Source of the DNA: an uncultured Prevotellaceae bacterium
GTDB taxonomy: Bacteria > Bacteroidota > Bacteroidia > Bacteroidales > Bacteroidaceae
Assembly (NCBI GenBank): GCA_946624335.1
Contig: CAMOSA010000002.1
Coordinates: 1 to 37,897 of the forward strand
DNA: 37,897 nucleotides
Direction of reading: 5' to 3'
Positions 29,105 to 37,565 of the stretch are shown piece after piece. The notes beneath the pieces are model-generated. The model ran no database searches. It was not told the DNA's origin and saw only the letters and a list, made by a program, of their open reading frames with translations. Made by a program: the position numbers and the translations under genes. Every line of letters starts with the position of its first letter. Position 1 is the stretch's first letter.

Positions 29105-29153
29105 CTGATATAAAAGCCATTGTGGCTCAAAAACTTTATGCAGCCCGTCGTTT

Positions 29154-30545
29154 TTACCTGTCTTCGACGATACTCTCGGGCTTGACGAAACTGCTTCGTA
29201 TGCGCCATTCCTTGGGGTAAAGGTTGTTGGCGCGCGTTCCCAGGTTCTTCATGAGTCCGAGTCGTTGGTCGCGATAGCAGACTTGCACGATGCCCCGTGG
29301 TGTCTCGGGCGGCAGGGCGAAGGCTTCGCGCTGCAGATAGCGGATGGCATCGTCTATCGTGACGTTGACGCGAGGCAGTGGCGCGGTGTCGTCGGCGGCG
29401 CGGCGGCCGGCAGCCGGGCGGTCATCGGGCACGGCGTCCAAGAGTGTGGTGGGCAGCGTCCTTAGCTGTTGCCGCAGGGCTTCGGCCAGCATCGACTGCG
29501 GTGTCTGTGGTGCCCGGTCCTTTCGGCGCTCTTTGGCCGGTGCTGCTGCAGGCTCGTCGTCTTCGCCCTTCTTACGCAGCACGGCGACGAAGAAGCCTTC
29601 GCCGCGGACCTGTCCCGGCAGGAAATGGCAGCACGGCAGGGGACCGTCCGTGCCCGTCGCCGCCAGACCGTCGGGCCTCACCCTCATGTCGCCCCTGATG
29701 CCCCAGGCCGGGTCGGTGGGTATCTCGATGACGTCGGCCCCGAGCTCGCGGGCTATCCATTCGACGTTCTGCTCGTCCTCTTCGGGGTTAAAGGTGCATG
29801 TGGAGTAGATCAGCGTGCCCCCGTCCTTCAGCGCTGGCCATATATCAGCGACGATGGAGCGCTGGAGCGCAGCACACTCGCTGACGAGGCGTGGCGACCA
29901 CTGTCGTGCAGCTTCCGCCTCCTTCCTCATCATGCCCTCGCCAGAGCAGGGTACGTCGGTCAGGATGAGGTCGAAGCGCTGCCACCGTCGGCGTGGGGCG
30001 GCGACGATGCGTGCTATGTCAGCTGCGAAGGCTTGGGTGACGACGACGCCGGGATGACCCCACTTGGCGATGTTTTCGGCCAGCACCTGGGCACGGCTGT
30101 GCTGCGGCTCGTTGGCCACCAGCAGACAGTCGTCGGGCAGCAGCGAGCGTAGCAGGGTGCTCTTCCCGCCCGGCGCGGCGCAGAGGTCGAGGGCGGACTG
30201 GAAATGACGAGTGACGGATGACGAATCGTTCTCTGATGACGAATGACGCATCAGGTGGCGTATGACATGGGCGAGGAACATCGAGCTGGCCTCTTGGACG
30301 TAGTAGGCACCGGCGTGCAGCAGCGGGTCGGCTGTGAACGCGGGGCGTTGGCTCAGGTAGATGCCCTCCGGGCACCAGGGTACACGCCCGTCGGCATAGC
30401 GCAGGGCTGTGTCGGCCGACAGGCGCCGCGTGTTCAGCCGTATGCTCGTCTGCGGCTCAGCGCTGAGACCCTCGGCCAGCGCTTCGACGTCGGCCGCGCT
30501 CCAGTGTTGGCGCAGATAGTGTTCAAAATCATTGGGCAGTTTCAT
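29154..30545 (-). CDS. rsmF: RsmF/NOL1-family rRNA cytosine-C5 methyltransferase
   Basis: A 463-residue SAM-dependent RNA m5C methyltransferase. The SAM site is ALDLCAAPGGKSTLL (about 118-132). Motif IV DVPCSGEGMM holds Cys200 and motif VI YSTCTFNPEEDE holds the nucleophile Cys250. The C-terminal region after about residue 325 resembles the RNA-binding PUA-like extension of RsmF (methylation of 16S rRNA helix 44). About 17 extra residues (HSSSENDSSSVTRHFQ region, 98-115) between ASSMFLAHVIRHLMR and the SAM motif are repeat-encoded. ATG 30545 lies only 4 nt after a TACCTTTG box, so a leaderless mRNA is likely. Confidence 0.9.
   Translation of the reverse strand: MKLPNDFEHYLRQHWSAADVEALAEGLSAEPQTSIRLNTRRLSADTALRYADGRVPWCPEGIYLSQRPAFTADPLLHAGAYYVQEASSMFLAHVIRHLMRHSSSENDSSSVTRHFQSALDLCAAPGGKSTLLRSLLPDDCLLVANEPQHSRAQVLAENIAKWGHPGVVVTQAFAADIARIVAAPRRRWQRFDLILTDVPCSGEGMMRKEAEAARQWSPRLVSECAALQRSIVADIWPALKDGGTLIYSTCTFNPEEDEQNVEWIARELGADVIEIPTDPAWGIRGDMRVRPDGLAATGTDGPLPCCHFLPGQVRGEGFFVAVLRKKGEDDEPAAAPAKERRKDRAPQTPQSMLAEALRQQLRTLPTTLLDAVPDDRPAAGRRAADDTAPLPRVNVTIDDAIRYLQREAFALPPETPRGIVQVCYRDQRLGLMKNLGTRANNLYPKEWRIRSSFVKPESIVEDR
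30203..30252. repeat. TGACGAAT-type tract inserted in rsmF
   Basis: Units ATGACGAG, TGACGGA, TGACGAAT, TGATGACGAATGACGCATCA. This is the same family as the thrC insertion, here in frame just upstream of the SAM-binding motif. Confidence 0.65.
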
Positions 30546-30549
30546 GGCG

Positions 30550-30557
30550 CAAAGGTA
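30550..30557 (-). promoter_or_regulatory. -7 box (TACCTTTG) of rsmF, next to the ATG
   Basis: TACCTTTG on the minus strand ends 4 nt before the start codon. The spacing predicts a transcript with no usable 5' leader. Confidence 0.5.
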
Positions 30558-30620
30558 CGAATTATATATGTATAAAACATTTTTTTCTCCTCCCTTTTTC
30601 GTTTTTCGCGTGATTATCGT

Positions 30621-30628
30621 TATCTTTG
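30621..30628 (+). promoter_or_regulatory. -7 box (TATCTTTG) of thyA-folA
   Basis: It matches TAnnTTTG, with a T-rich TTTTTCG at the -33 position. It lies 28 nt before the thyA ATG, and an AAAGGA element (30645-30650) gives a rare Shine-Dalgarno-like site. Confidence 0.55.
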
Positions 30629-30656
30629 CGCCGCAAAATCACCGAAAGGACAGACG

Positions 30657-31451
30657 ATGAGACAATATCTAGACCTCCTGCAGCGCATCCTCGACGAGGG
30701 TGCCGTCAAGACCGACCGCACCGGCACCGGCACCCGCAGCGTGTTCGGCCATCAGATGCGCTTCCGCCTCGCCGACGGCTTTCCGCTGCTCACGACCAAG
30801 AAGCTTCACCTGCGCAGCATCATACACGAACTGCTGTGGTTCCTGCGCGGCGACACCAACATACAGTATCTCCATGACAATGGCGTCACCATCTGGGACG
30901 AATGGGCCGACGCCAATGGCGACCTCGGGCCCGTCTATGGCCACCAGTGGCGCTCGTGGCCCGACTATGACGGCGGCACCATAGACCAGATTGCCAACGT
31001 CGTAGGCCTCATCCGCCACCACCCTGACTCGCGTCGCATGATCGTCTCGGCATGGAACGTCGCCGAGGTCGACCGGATGGCGCTGCCGCCATGCCATACG
31101 ATGTTCCAGTTCTACGTCGCCGACGGGCGCCTCTCGCTGCAGCTCTACCAGCGCTCGGCCGACACCTTTCTCGGCGTGCCTTTCAATATAGCGTCCTACG
31201 CCCTGCTGCTGATGATGATGGCGCAGGTCACGGGACTCGAGGCCGGCGACTTCGTGCATACTACGGGCGACACTCACCTCTACCTTAATCACATCGAGCA
31301 GGCCCGGTTGCAGCTGACACGTACGCCGCGCCCCCTGCCCCGCATGGTGCTCAATCCCGACGTGAAGGACATCTTCGGTTTCCATTACGACGATTTTCAG
31401 TTGGAAGGTTACGACCCGTGGCCTCACATCAAAGCGGAGGTGGCTGTATGA
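30657..31451 (+). CDS. thyA: Thymidylate synthase
   Basis: A 264-residue enzyme, the same length as E. coli ThyA. It methylates dUMP to dTMP using methylene-tetrahydrofolate. Visible motifs: [41 protein letters not shown], catalytic Cys146 in [32 protein letters not shown] and GDTHLYLNH. The stop overlaps the folA start by 4 nt (ATGA), coupling dTMP synthesis to dihydrofolate recycling. Confidence 0.97.
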   Translation: MRQYLDLLQRILDEGAVKTDRTGTGTRSVFGHQMRFRLADGFPLLTTKKLHLRSIIHELLWFLRGDTNIQYLHDNGVTIWDEWADANGDLGPVYGHQWRSWPDYDGGTIDQIANVVGLIRHHPDSRRMIVSAWNVAEVDRMALPPCHTMFQFYVADGRLSLQLYQRSADTFLGVPFNIASYALLLMMMAQVTGLEAGDFVHTTGDTHLYLNHIEQARLQLTRTPRPLPRMVLNPDVKDIFGFHYDDFQLEGYDPWPHIKAEVAV

Positions 31452-31963
31452 CGACGCTCAGCCTCATCGCCGCTGTGGCCCTGGACGGAGCCATCGGCTT
31501 CGGCAACAAGCTGCTCTACTGGTTGCCCAACGACCTGAAGCGTTTCAAGACGCTCACGACAGGTCACACCATCATCATGGGACGTCGCACCTTCGAGTCG
31601 TTGCCCAAGGGTGCCCTGCCAGATCGCCGCAACGTCGTCTTGTCGCGCGACGTGACTTTCAGTGCCGAGCGCGTCGAGCGTTTTGCTTCACTCGAGGCGG
31701 CGCTTGAGGCCTGTGCCGCCGACGGCGAGGTCTATGTCATCGGCGGCGAGAGTGTCTACAGGCAGGCCTTGCCCTATGCCCAGCGCCTCTGCCTGACCAT
31801 CGTCGCCGACCTGCCGGCGCAGGCTGATGCCTATTTCCCGGAGATAGATATGGACGAGTGGCAGGTCGTGCACGGCGAGCACCACACAGCTGACGAGCGG
31901 CACGCCTTCGACTATTACTTTGTAGACCTGCAGAGGCTAGACCGGACGAAGTCGCCCAGGTGA
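31448..31963 (+). CDS. folA: Dihydrofolate reductase
   Basis: A 171-residue enzyme regenerating tetrahydrofolate from the dihydrofolate that ThyA produces. Core motifs: [29 protein letters not shown], the NADPH-binding [29 protein letters not shown], and [20 protein letters not shown]. The start [11 protein letters not shown] at 31448 overlaps the thyA stop; an in-frame upstream ATG at 31418 is within thyA and unlikely. The last codons (SPR, stop) fall in the first unit of the 22-bp repeat that follows. Confidence 0.96.
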   Translation: MTTLSLIAAVALDGAIGFGNKLLYWLPNDLKRFKTLTTGHTIIMGRRTFESLPKGALPDRRNVVLSRDVTFSAERVERFASLEAALEACAADGEVYVIGGESVYRQALPYAQRLCLTIVADLPAQADAYFPEIDMDEWQVVHGEHHTADERHAFDYYFVDLQRLDRTKSPR

Positions 31964-32032
31964 CATGACGAAGTCGTCCGGGTAACATGATGAAGTCACC
32001 CGGTAACATGATGAAGTCACCCGGGTAACTTG
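31948..32032. repeat. 22-bp tandem repeat at the 3' end of folA
   Basis: Four units of GAAGTCACCCGGGTAACATGAT type: 31948-31969, 31970-31991, 31992-32012 (one base short) and 32013-32032 (partial). Each unit contains the near-palindrome GTCACCCGGGTAAC. The first unit includes the folA stop codon. Confidence 0.85.
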
Positions 32033-32075
32033 TCTCACACATCTAAGGTAACCATACATCAGCCCCCAATCGTTC

Positions 32076-32333
32076 ATTCGAGTTTATTAGTGGTGCGATA
32101 AATTTTAATTAAATACGAAATATCCCTTTGTTTATAAGGGTTTCAGAGCGTTCTTTGATTTTTTGATTTGAAATTGACTGGGTCTCTGCCCTGGAGAGAA
32201 CTCCACTCAGGGAACTCATCACGATGCCTAACAACTTGGTCAATCTCAATCATAATGTCACTGAACTAACACTATTTGATGATATGTAAAACTTAACGCG
32301 ATTTTATCGCACCAGTACTAATTCGAGTTTATT
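32076..32333 (+). mobile_element. Insertion-sequence remnant with GGTGCGATAAAAT ends
   Basis: GTGGTGCGATAAA at the left (32090-32102) and the inverted TTTATCGCACC at the right (32303-32313) look like terminal inverted repeats about 225 bp apart. Both ends are flanked by the 13-bp direct repeat ATTCGAGTTTATT (32076-32088 and 32321-32333). Inside, a short frame reading WVSALERTPLRELITMPNNL and ending TELTLFDDM before a stop looks like the C-terminal tail of a transposase. That identity is inferred from its style only. The element is too small to be autonomous. Confidence 0.5.
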
Positions 32334-33135
32334 GGTGTCCGCTAAAACTTTTTACCCCATACCACAAAAAGGTCGGAATCCTCGCTTGGATTCCAATCTT
32401 TTTTGAACTGTTAGATTGATGGATGATTTAAGTTCATAAGGGGTCTGTAAGTGCCAGCGAAGGACAGCATACAAATTATTTTTTCCGGATTCATCCTACA
32501 CTCCTACACCTTTTGCACTTCATTGCCTGATTATCTGCAGCCTACGAGGTGTATGATGGGGTGTAGGATGGGTGTAGGAGGTGTAGGATGAGGGCCGATT
32601 TAACGGTTTTTCACAGAATAGCCCGCCCTTTTTTGACCGTCTGCCAGATTGGTTGGCGCTGCTACGCAGAGCGTGCCGGAGCGTCAGGTCTTCAACCTTT
32701 GTTACCTAAGTCTATCAGCAAGTCCCATTAGTGGAACTCGCAATTCCCATTGGTGGGACTCGGACATATCGTCATGAATATCTGCGGGAACACGCAGTAC
32801 GATAACGCTAAGCGATCTGACAGTCGGGAAAAGAGGGGCGGGTCATTCTGTGTGAAAGGCCTGTTTTCGGCCTTCATCCTACACCCCTACACCCATCCTA
32901 CACCCCATCCTACACCCATTTATAACGTTGGTATTCAGCCAATAAAGTGCAAAAGGTGTAGGAGTGTAGGATGATTGGCGAAAAAAATTATAGCATACGG
33001 TAGAGATCCATACGACCTACGGTGGAGGCTTTGTCGATGCCTCTCGCTGAATAACCTCGTCAGAGAGAGGGGGGACAGGCACAGACAGTGGCACAACTTC
33101 GGCGTGCCCTCAATGAAAGTTTACCGGACACCAAT
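32331..33135 (-). mobile_element. Palindromic GGTGTAGGA-array element, copy B (inverted relative to copy A)
   Basis: 805 bp bounded by inverted ends: ATTGGTGTCCGCTAAA at 32331 and, reversed, ATTGGTGTCCGGTAAA ending at 33135. Read on the minus strand it matches copy A: same flank, TCCTACACTCCTACACC array, central AGTCCCA hairpin, mirrored array and right tail. The central part of about 230 bp reads as identical to copy A, while the outer flank near 33000-33135 differs at many positions. Near 32370-32400 there is an extra hairpin (GGAATCC, 6-nt loop, GGATTCC) absent from copy A. No protein is encoded. Confidence 0.68.
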
Positions 33136-33207
33136 GATTCGAATTATGTTAATCAGCGCATAACGGTCTTATGAACGATTGGGGGCTAAGGTTCATGTGC
33201 GGTTGGG

Positions 33208-34341
33208 CTACTGGGCAAGCGGGCTATAGTATACAGGCTGCTGGCCGGGCATGAGCTCGGGGTGGAGCAGGATGATCAGGTCGCGCAGGAGACGTTCGGG
33301 GTGAAAGGGCGTCTGGAGATAGAAATGGTTATGAGCGAGGTCGCAACCATAGATGTGCTGCTCGCGGAAAGCGCGGAAGCGGCTGTAAGGCTGGTAGTCG
33401 GCGAGCAGTTGGCTGTAGGTGAGGGGCTGGGGACTGTTGTATTTCACGAGCAACAGGTCGGCGGCGTGCGCCTGGTCGAGCACCGTCTCAAAGGCCAGTC
33501 CTTTGCTGCCGCTGCCTGGCAAATCCTTGAAGACATAGTCGGCGCCGGCGTCGTCGAACATCATCCCCATGGTGCTCTGGCCGCAGGGCACGAACCATTG
33601 TCCGCCGTAGGGTATCTCGGTGAGCAGACGGGGGCGTGAGGTCGCTGCGCTTGCCCTGTGCTTGAGTGATGAGTAACGGCGCTCGACGTCGCCGAAGATG
33701 CTGTCGGCTGCCGGCCCGACACCGAAGAGCTCGGCGTAGAACCGTATCCATTCGGCCCGCGCCAGGGGTGACACTTCCATGTATTCGGCGCACTCGACGA
33801 TGGGTATGCCGAGCCGTTCCACGCGACCATATCCGCCACTGTTCTCGAAGGGTGTGAGCAAGAGTACGTCGGGGCCGACGTCCATGATGCGCTCGATGTT
33901 GGGGTTCATACCGTTGCCGAAATCGGCTATGCGTCCGTCGGCCAGTCCTCGTGCCACAGCTGGCAGGTCGATGTACTCTTTCTCGCAGACACCGGCGATG
34001 GCGTCTGCCACGCTCAGCTCGTCGAGCAGCCCGCAGTGGACAGCCGTGGCCACGCCGGCCTTGCCGACGGGCACGTCGATGACCGATGTCGGAGCCGCGT
34101 CGTCGAGGGGCAGCTCGGTGCCGGCCTTGTGGCGCAGGATATAGCGGTGGAGCACGGCAGTCGTGTCCCACGGGTTGCGCATCGTCCAGACGGAATATCC
34201 GTCGCCCCGCTCGCAGCGTATGTTGGTGGCGTAGCGTAGGGGCATGGACAGCCCGCTGTCAATCCTCCTGTGCTTGTGGCAGGCGGCGACAAGCAGCAGG
34301 AGGATTGTCAGGGATAGGGTAGGGTGGAAGTGGCGTCTCAC
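33208..34341 (-). CDS. btuF: Cobalamin ABC transporter substrate-binding lipoprotein
   Basis: A 377-residue lipoprotein (LTILLLLVAAC, Cys21) of the helical-backbone metal-chelate/B12 binding class (BtuF/FhuD type). Recognisable pieces: GDGYSVWTMRNPWDTTAVLHRYIL, a Bacteroidales-type N-terminal lobe, DFGNGMNPNIERIMDVGPDVLLLTPFENSGG, LGIPIVECAEYMEVSPLARAEWIRFYAELFG and GGQWFVPCGQSTMGMMFDDAGADYVF. It should deliver B12 to an inner-membrane BtuCD complex, but no btuC or btuD gene is in the window; they may lie elsewhere. B12 rather than heme or siderophore specificity is inferred from the btuB-btuG-riboswitch context. It follows btuG by 46 bp. Confidence 0.82.
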   Translation of the reverse strand: MRRHFHPTLSLTILLLLVAACHKHRRIDSGLSMPLRYATNIRCERGDGYSVWTMRNPWDTTAVLHRYILRHKAGTELPLDDAAPTSVIDVPVGKAGVATAVHCGLLDELSVADAIAGVCEKEYIDLPAVARGLADGRIADFGNGMNPNIERIMDVGPDVLLLTPFENSGGYGRVERLGIPIVECAEYMEVSPLARAEWIRFYAELFGVGPAADSIFGDVERRYSSLKHRASAATSRPRLLTEIPYGGQWFVPCGQSTMGMMFDDAGADYVFKDLPGSGSKGLAFETVLDQAHAADLLLVKYNSPQPLTYSQLLADYQPYSRFRAFREQHIYGCDLAHNHFYLQTPFHPERLLRDLIILLHPELMPGQQPVYYSPLAQ

Positions 34342-34387
34342 GGGGGTGTGAAGCGTGAAGGACAGGGTTGGCAGTGGTGCCGTGGTC

Positions 34388-35533
34388 TTACTCGTAGGCG
34401 ACCTGCACCACGCCCTGGCGGAAGAAGATGGCCGTGGGGCCTACGCCGGTGGGGAAGGTGGCGACGAGATGGCCCAGTGCATCGTAGCGGTTGGCGAAGC
34501 CGGGGGCGTTGTAGTCAGCCTGCGTGTACTCCGACACCTCCGCGCTCTGTGAGTAGGAGAGGACGTAGATCTCGCCTGTCGTCTGGTCGACGTTGATGGC
34601 GTTGGCAGCGACCAGACCCTCGAGGGGCATCTCGCTGACGGCGCCCGAACGTGTGTTGTAGGTCAGGCAAACGGGGGCGGTGTAGGCATCCTTGATCATG
34701 TAGATGACATCGTCCTTGGCAGCCATCTGGTTGGCGCCCATGGCCATGCCGCCGTCGACGACGCGCTCGACGGTACGGCCCGTGACCTTGCGCAGGCCGC
34801 CGGCGCTGATGACGGCCCAAGTCTGCCAATCGTAGAGGTCGCCTTCCATGACGTAGACCGAGCCGCCTACGGCCAGGAGCGTCGAGGGGTTCTTGATGGC
34901 CTCATCCTCGAGGGTCTCGACAGCACCGCTGGAGAGGTCGATGATGCTCAGCGAGGGGTGCTGGCCGTCGCCGTAGCTGCTGTTGGCTACCCACAGCTTA
35001 CCTTCGCTGACGGCCATGCCTTCGGGGTAGGCTCCGACCTTGTACTTGGCAGCGAGGCTGTAGTCCGTCGTGTCGATGGCGGCCACGACGCCGCCGAAGG
35101 TGCTGACGTAGAGACGGCCGTCGAGGGCGAGGATATGGCGGGGGCTGACGCCCTCGGTCTCCCCGAGCAGCGCGATGGTGCTGATGGGCGTGGTGGCCTT
35201 GAGGGTGGCGGCATCGAGGACCTCGATACGGTTCTCGCCGTCGACGACGAGATAGATCTTGGAGCCGTAGGCGATGCCGTCGTTGGGCGTGGCGCCGAGC
35301 GAGCGGCCGTTGACGGCGGCGAAGGCGTCGGTGCTGTTGGCGCCCGTGTAGGGGCTGTAGGTGGTCAGGCTGCCGGCGATACCGTTGTAGGAGTTGCCCG
35401 AGTTGACGACGAAGACGCCCTCGGTGACGGTGATGTCGTGGGTCTTCGGGCCCGACTCGTTCTCATCGTCGCAAGCGACAAAGGCCGCTGAGGCGCAGAA
35501 AAGTGATGCAAGGATGATTAGATTCTTTTTCAT
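34388..35533 (-). CDS. btuG: Surface B12-binding beta-propeller lipoprotein (BtuG-like)
   Basis: A 381-residue lipoprotein with signal MKKNLIILASLFCASAAFVAC (Cys21) and an acidic DDENESG after the Cys, a pattern that favours surface export in Bacteroidota. The body is a YncE/NHL-like beta-propeller: repeated strands such as GVFVVNSGNSYNG, SKIYLVVDGENRIEVLDAATLK, GRLYVSTFGGVVAAIDTTDYSL, GKLWVANSSYGDGQHPSLSIID and GEIYVLSYSQSAEVSEYTQADY. BtuG proteins capture cobalamin outside the cell with very high affinity and sit on BtuB. Gene order btuB-btuG behind a cobalamin riboswitch supports this strongly. Sequence identity to characterised BtuG was not measured. Confidence 0.82.
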   Translation of the reverse strand: MKKNLIILASLFCASAAFVACDDENESGPKTHDITVTEGVFVVNSGNSYNGIAGSLTTYSPYTGANSTDAFAAVNGRSLGATPNDGIAYGSKIYLVVDGENRIEVLDAATLKATTPISTIALLGETEGVSPRHILALDGRLYVSTFGGVVAAIDTTDYSLAAKYKVGAYPEGMAVSEGKLWVANSSYGDGQHPSLSIIDLSSGAVETLEDEAIKNPSTLLAVGGSVYVMEGDLYDWQTWAVISAGGLRKVTGRTVERVVDGGMAMGANQMAAKDDVIYMIKDAYTAPVCLTYNTRSGAVSEMPLEGLVAANAINVDQTTGEIYVLSYSQSAEVSEYTQADYNAPGFANRYDALGHLVATFPTGVGPTAIFFRQGVVQVAYE

Positions 35534-35560
35534 TGCAGTCTTGTTGTTTTAAAAAGGTTA

Positions 35561-37519
35561 TTAAAGCTGATATTTGATGGTGAACATATAGCTGCGTCCG
35601 GGCATGGGGTAGAGCTTCACGACTTCGTACTGGCGGTCGAAGAGGTTCTTCAGGTCGGCCCTGAGCTCCAGCGTGTGTCGGCTGAAGCGTAGTACGCGGT
35701 AGGCCGAGGCGGTCCATTCGAAGTAGCCGGCCAGACGTGTGCCGTCGTAGTGCTCGTTGGTGGTGTAGCGCTGGCTGGTGCCTTCGCCGTGCAGGCTCAG
35801 GTTGACCCACGGGTTCTCCCAGCTCACGGCCGCGCCACCCGATGACAGCGGGACGTAGGCCAGCTGATAGCCGTAGTAAGGCGAGGCTTCGTTGGTGCGG
35901 TTGGTAGCGCGTTGGAGGCTGTAGTTGCCCGTGGCGGTCAGGGTGTGACGGCCGTTGATGTGCCAGACCGTGCGGGCTGTGGCATCGAGGCCCCAGACAC
36001 GTGTGCGGCCCAGGTTGATACATCGCCAGATGAACATATTCACGGGCACGGCCATGATCTTGTCGCGGACAAGGTTGAGGTAGGCGTCGGCCGTCAGCTG
36101 CACCTCGAGTGCCGACGCGTTGGCGTGGCGCCATGTGAGGCCGGCGTTGATCTGGTCGGTCGTCTCAGGGCGCAGGTCGGTGCTGCCGTAGTGGAAGAAG
36201 TAGTTCTCATTGAAGGTCGGCGCGCGGAAGATGTTCTTGTAGGACAGGCGTGCGTAGATCTCACGGCGGACGGGCAGACGGTAGCTGGCTGAGAGCGAAG
36301 GCGACAGGCGGTGCATGTCGCGGGAGCCGGAGCCGACCTGTGCACCATTGAGGTACAGCGAGTGTAGCAGGCGGCCGACGACGGTGAGGCGCTCAGTGTG
36401 CCATTTGGCGCTCGCCGTCTGCAGCAGGGTGTGGCGGTAGGGGCGGCGGTCGGTGGCAAGGGTGCTGTTGAGGTTGGCGAAGGCATAGTCGGCGGCGAAG
36501 CTGACGGACCAATGTGCTGTGGGCGTGTAGAGCAAGGCGCTGGTCACGTAGTGTTCGCGCTGCCAATAATGTGCATCGCGCACTTGGCCGCTGTAAAGGG
36601 GGTCGCGGTAGTCGCTTGAGTTCCAGTTGAAGCGGGCGCTCGTCTTGAGGGCCAGGGCGCTGCTGAAGCTGCCGTGGTAGTTCAGCTGGGTGAAGGCGTT
36701 CTGCTCGCGAAGCGTCTCGCGGCTGAGGTTGGTGTAGTAGCGCACCTGTCCGGGCAGCTGGCGGTCGTTGTCGTACCAGTAGGCCTTGCCGCTCAGCCGG
36801 TGGCGCGCGTTGGCCTGCCAGATGAAGCTGCCTTCGCCATGGCCGGCGTTCATGCGGCTGTTGGCGCGGCGTTCGCGGGTGGTCAGGGTGCCGTTGTGGA
36901 GGGTGAAGGGGTATTGGTTGTCGGCGTGGGTGAAGTCGCCTTGCAGGGCGATGGCCAGATGGTCGTTCAGGTTATGGCCATAGCGCAGGTAAGGACTGAC
37001 GTAGCCGAAGGAACCTGCGCGCAGCTGGGCCGTGATGTGCGGCCGCTGGTCGGCGGACGGCGGCGCGATGGTGGCTATGGAGAGGGTGGCGGGCGAGGAG
37101 GCCTGGCGTGCCGGGACGAAGATGTCGTCGCCCTCGCCGATGGTAAGCATGAGGTGCTTGACGTCGTCCAGACTGTAGCGTGAGACGTCGATGGCCCCGC
37201 TCTGGCAATCGGAGAGCAGGAGACCGTCGTAGCTCACGCCGGTGTGCTTGGCACCGAGGCCGCGGACGGAGACGGTGGTCAGGCCGCCGGCGCCACCGTA
37301 GTCGCGCAGGGTGATGCCGGCGATGCGGCTGAGCGCATCGTTGAGGCCTGTGACGCCAAGGTTCTGGAAGTCGCGCCTGTCCAGCACTTGCATGGCCACC
37401 GACGAGCGCAACGAACGGCGCTGCAGGCTTTCGTGGACCTCCAGCGTCGGCATCTGTTGTGTCGTCAGTGTGTCGGGTAGCAAGGCGATGGCGGCCATTG
37501 CTATCGTGAGTGCTGTCAT
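35561..37519 (-). CDS. btuB: TonB-dependent vitamin B12 outer-membrane receptor
   Basis: A 652-residue receptor. Signal peptide at about residues 1-22 (MTALTIAMAAIALLP). The plug domain follows: VAMQVLDRRDFQNLGVTGLNDALSRIAGITLRDYGG, SVRGLGAKHTGVSYDGLLLSDCQSGAIDVSRYSLDDV. Then a 22-strand-type barrel ends in LKNLFDRQYEVVKLYPMPGRSYMFTIKYQL with the terminal aromatic-rich strand. The ATG at 37519 is preferred to a GTG at 37537 because it gives the cleaner signal peptide. It is the first gene after the cobalamin riboswitch and is followed by btuG after 27 bp, so B12 represses the whole group. No N-terminal SusC-type domain is present. Confidence 0.9.
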   Translation of the reverse strand: MTALTIAMAAIALLPDTLTTQQMPTLEVHESLQRRSLRSSVAMQVLDRRDFQNLGVTGLNDALSRIAGITLRDYGGAGGLTTVSVRGLGAKHTGVSYDGLLLSDCQSGAIDVSRYSLDDVKHLMLTIGEGDDIFVPARQASSPATLSIATIAPPSADQRPHITAQLRAGSFGYVSPYLRYGHNLNDHLAIALQGDFTHADNQYPFTLHNGTLTTRERRANSRMNAGHGEGSFIWQANARHRLSGKAYWYDNDRQLPGQVRYYTNLSRETLREQNAFTQLNYHGSFSSALALKTSARFNWNSSDYRDPLYSGQVRDAHYWQREHYVTSALLYTPTAHWSVSFAADYAFANLNSTLATDRRPYRHTLLQTASAKWHTERLTVVGRLLHSLYLNGAQVGSGSRDMHRLSPSLSASYRLPVRREIYARLSYKNIFRAPTFNENYFFHYGSTDLRPETTDQINAGLTWRHANASALEVQLTADAYLNLVRDKIMAVPVNMFIWRCINLGRTRVWGLDATARTVWHINGRHTLTATGNYSLQRATNRTNEASPYYGYQLAYVPLSSGGAAVSWENPWVNLSLHGEGTSQRYTTNEHYDGTRLAGYFEWTASAYRVLRFSRHTLELRADLKNLFDRQYEVVKLYPMPGRSYMFTIKYQL

Positions 37520-37565
37520 TCTGTTGTTTGGCGTCACCCGTCCTCGAGGGTCGTGCCGGGGCTTT

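Larger units (their letters stand above)
31964..33207. other. Gene-free region between folA and btuF
   Basis: About 1.24 kb without a credible gene. It holds the rest of the 22-bp repeat, an insertion-sequence remnant (about 32076-32333) and copy B of the palindromic element (32331-33135). AGCCCCCAATCGTTC at 32061-32075 and its exact complement at 33173-33187 bracket the last two. Short frames inside the element at 32750-33163 have no protein-like features. Confidence 0.7.

Noticed and set aside
31737-32042. Antisense frame through the 22-bp repeat
   Set aside because: Its repeated peptide PGDFIML arises from the tandem repeat read on the other strand; the rest is antisense to folA.
32750-33163. 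Two short frames in copy B
   Set aside because: They consist of array and flank sequence; the translated residues show no domain, and copy A does not preserve them.
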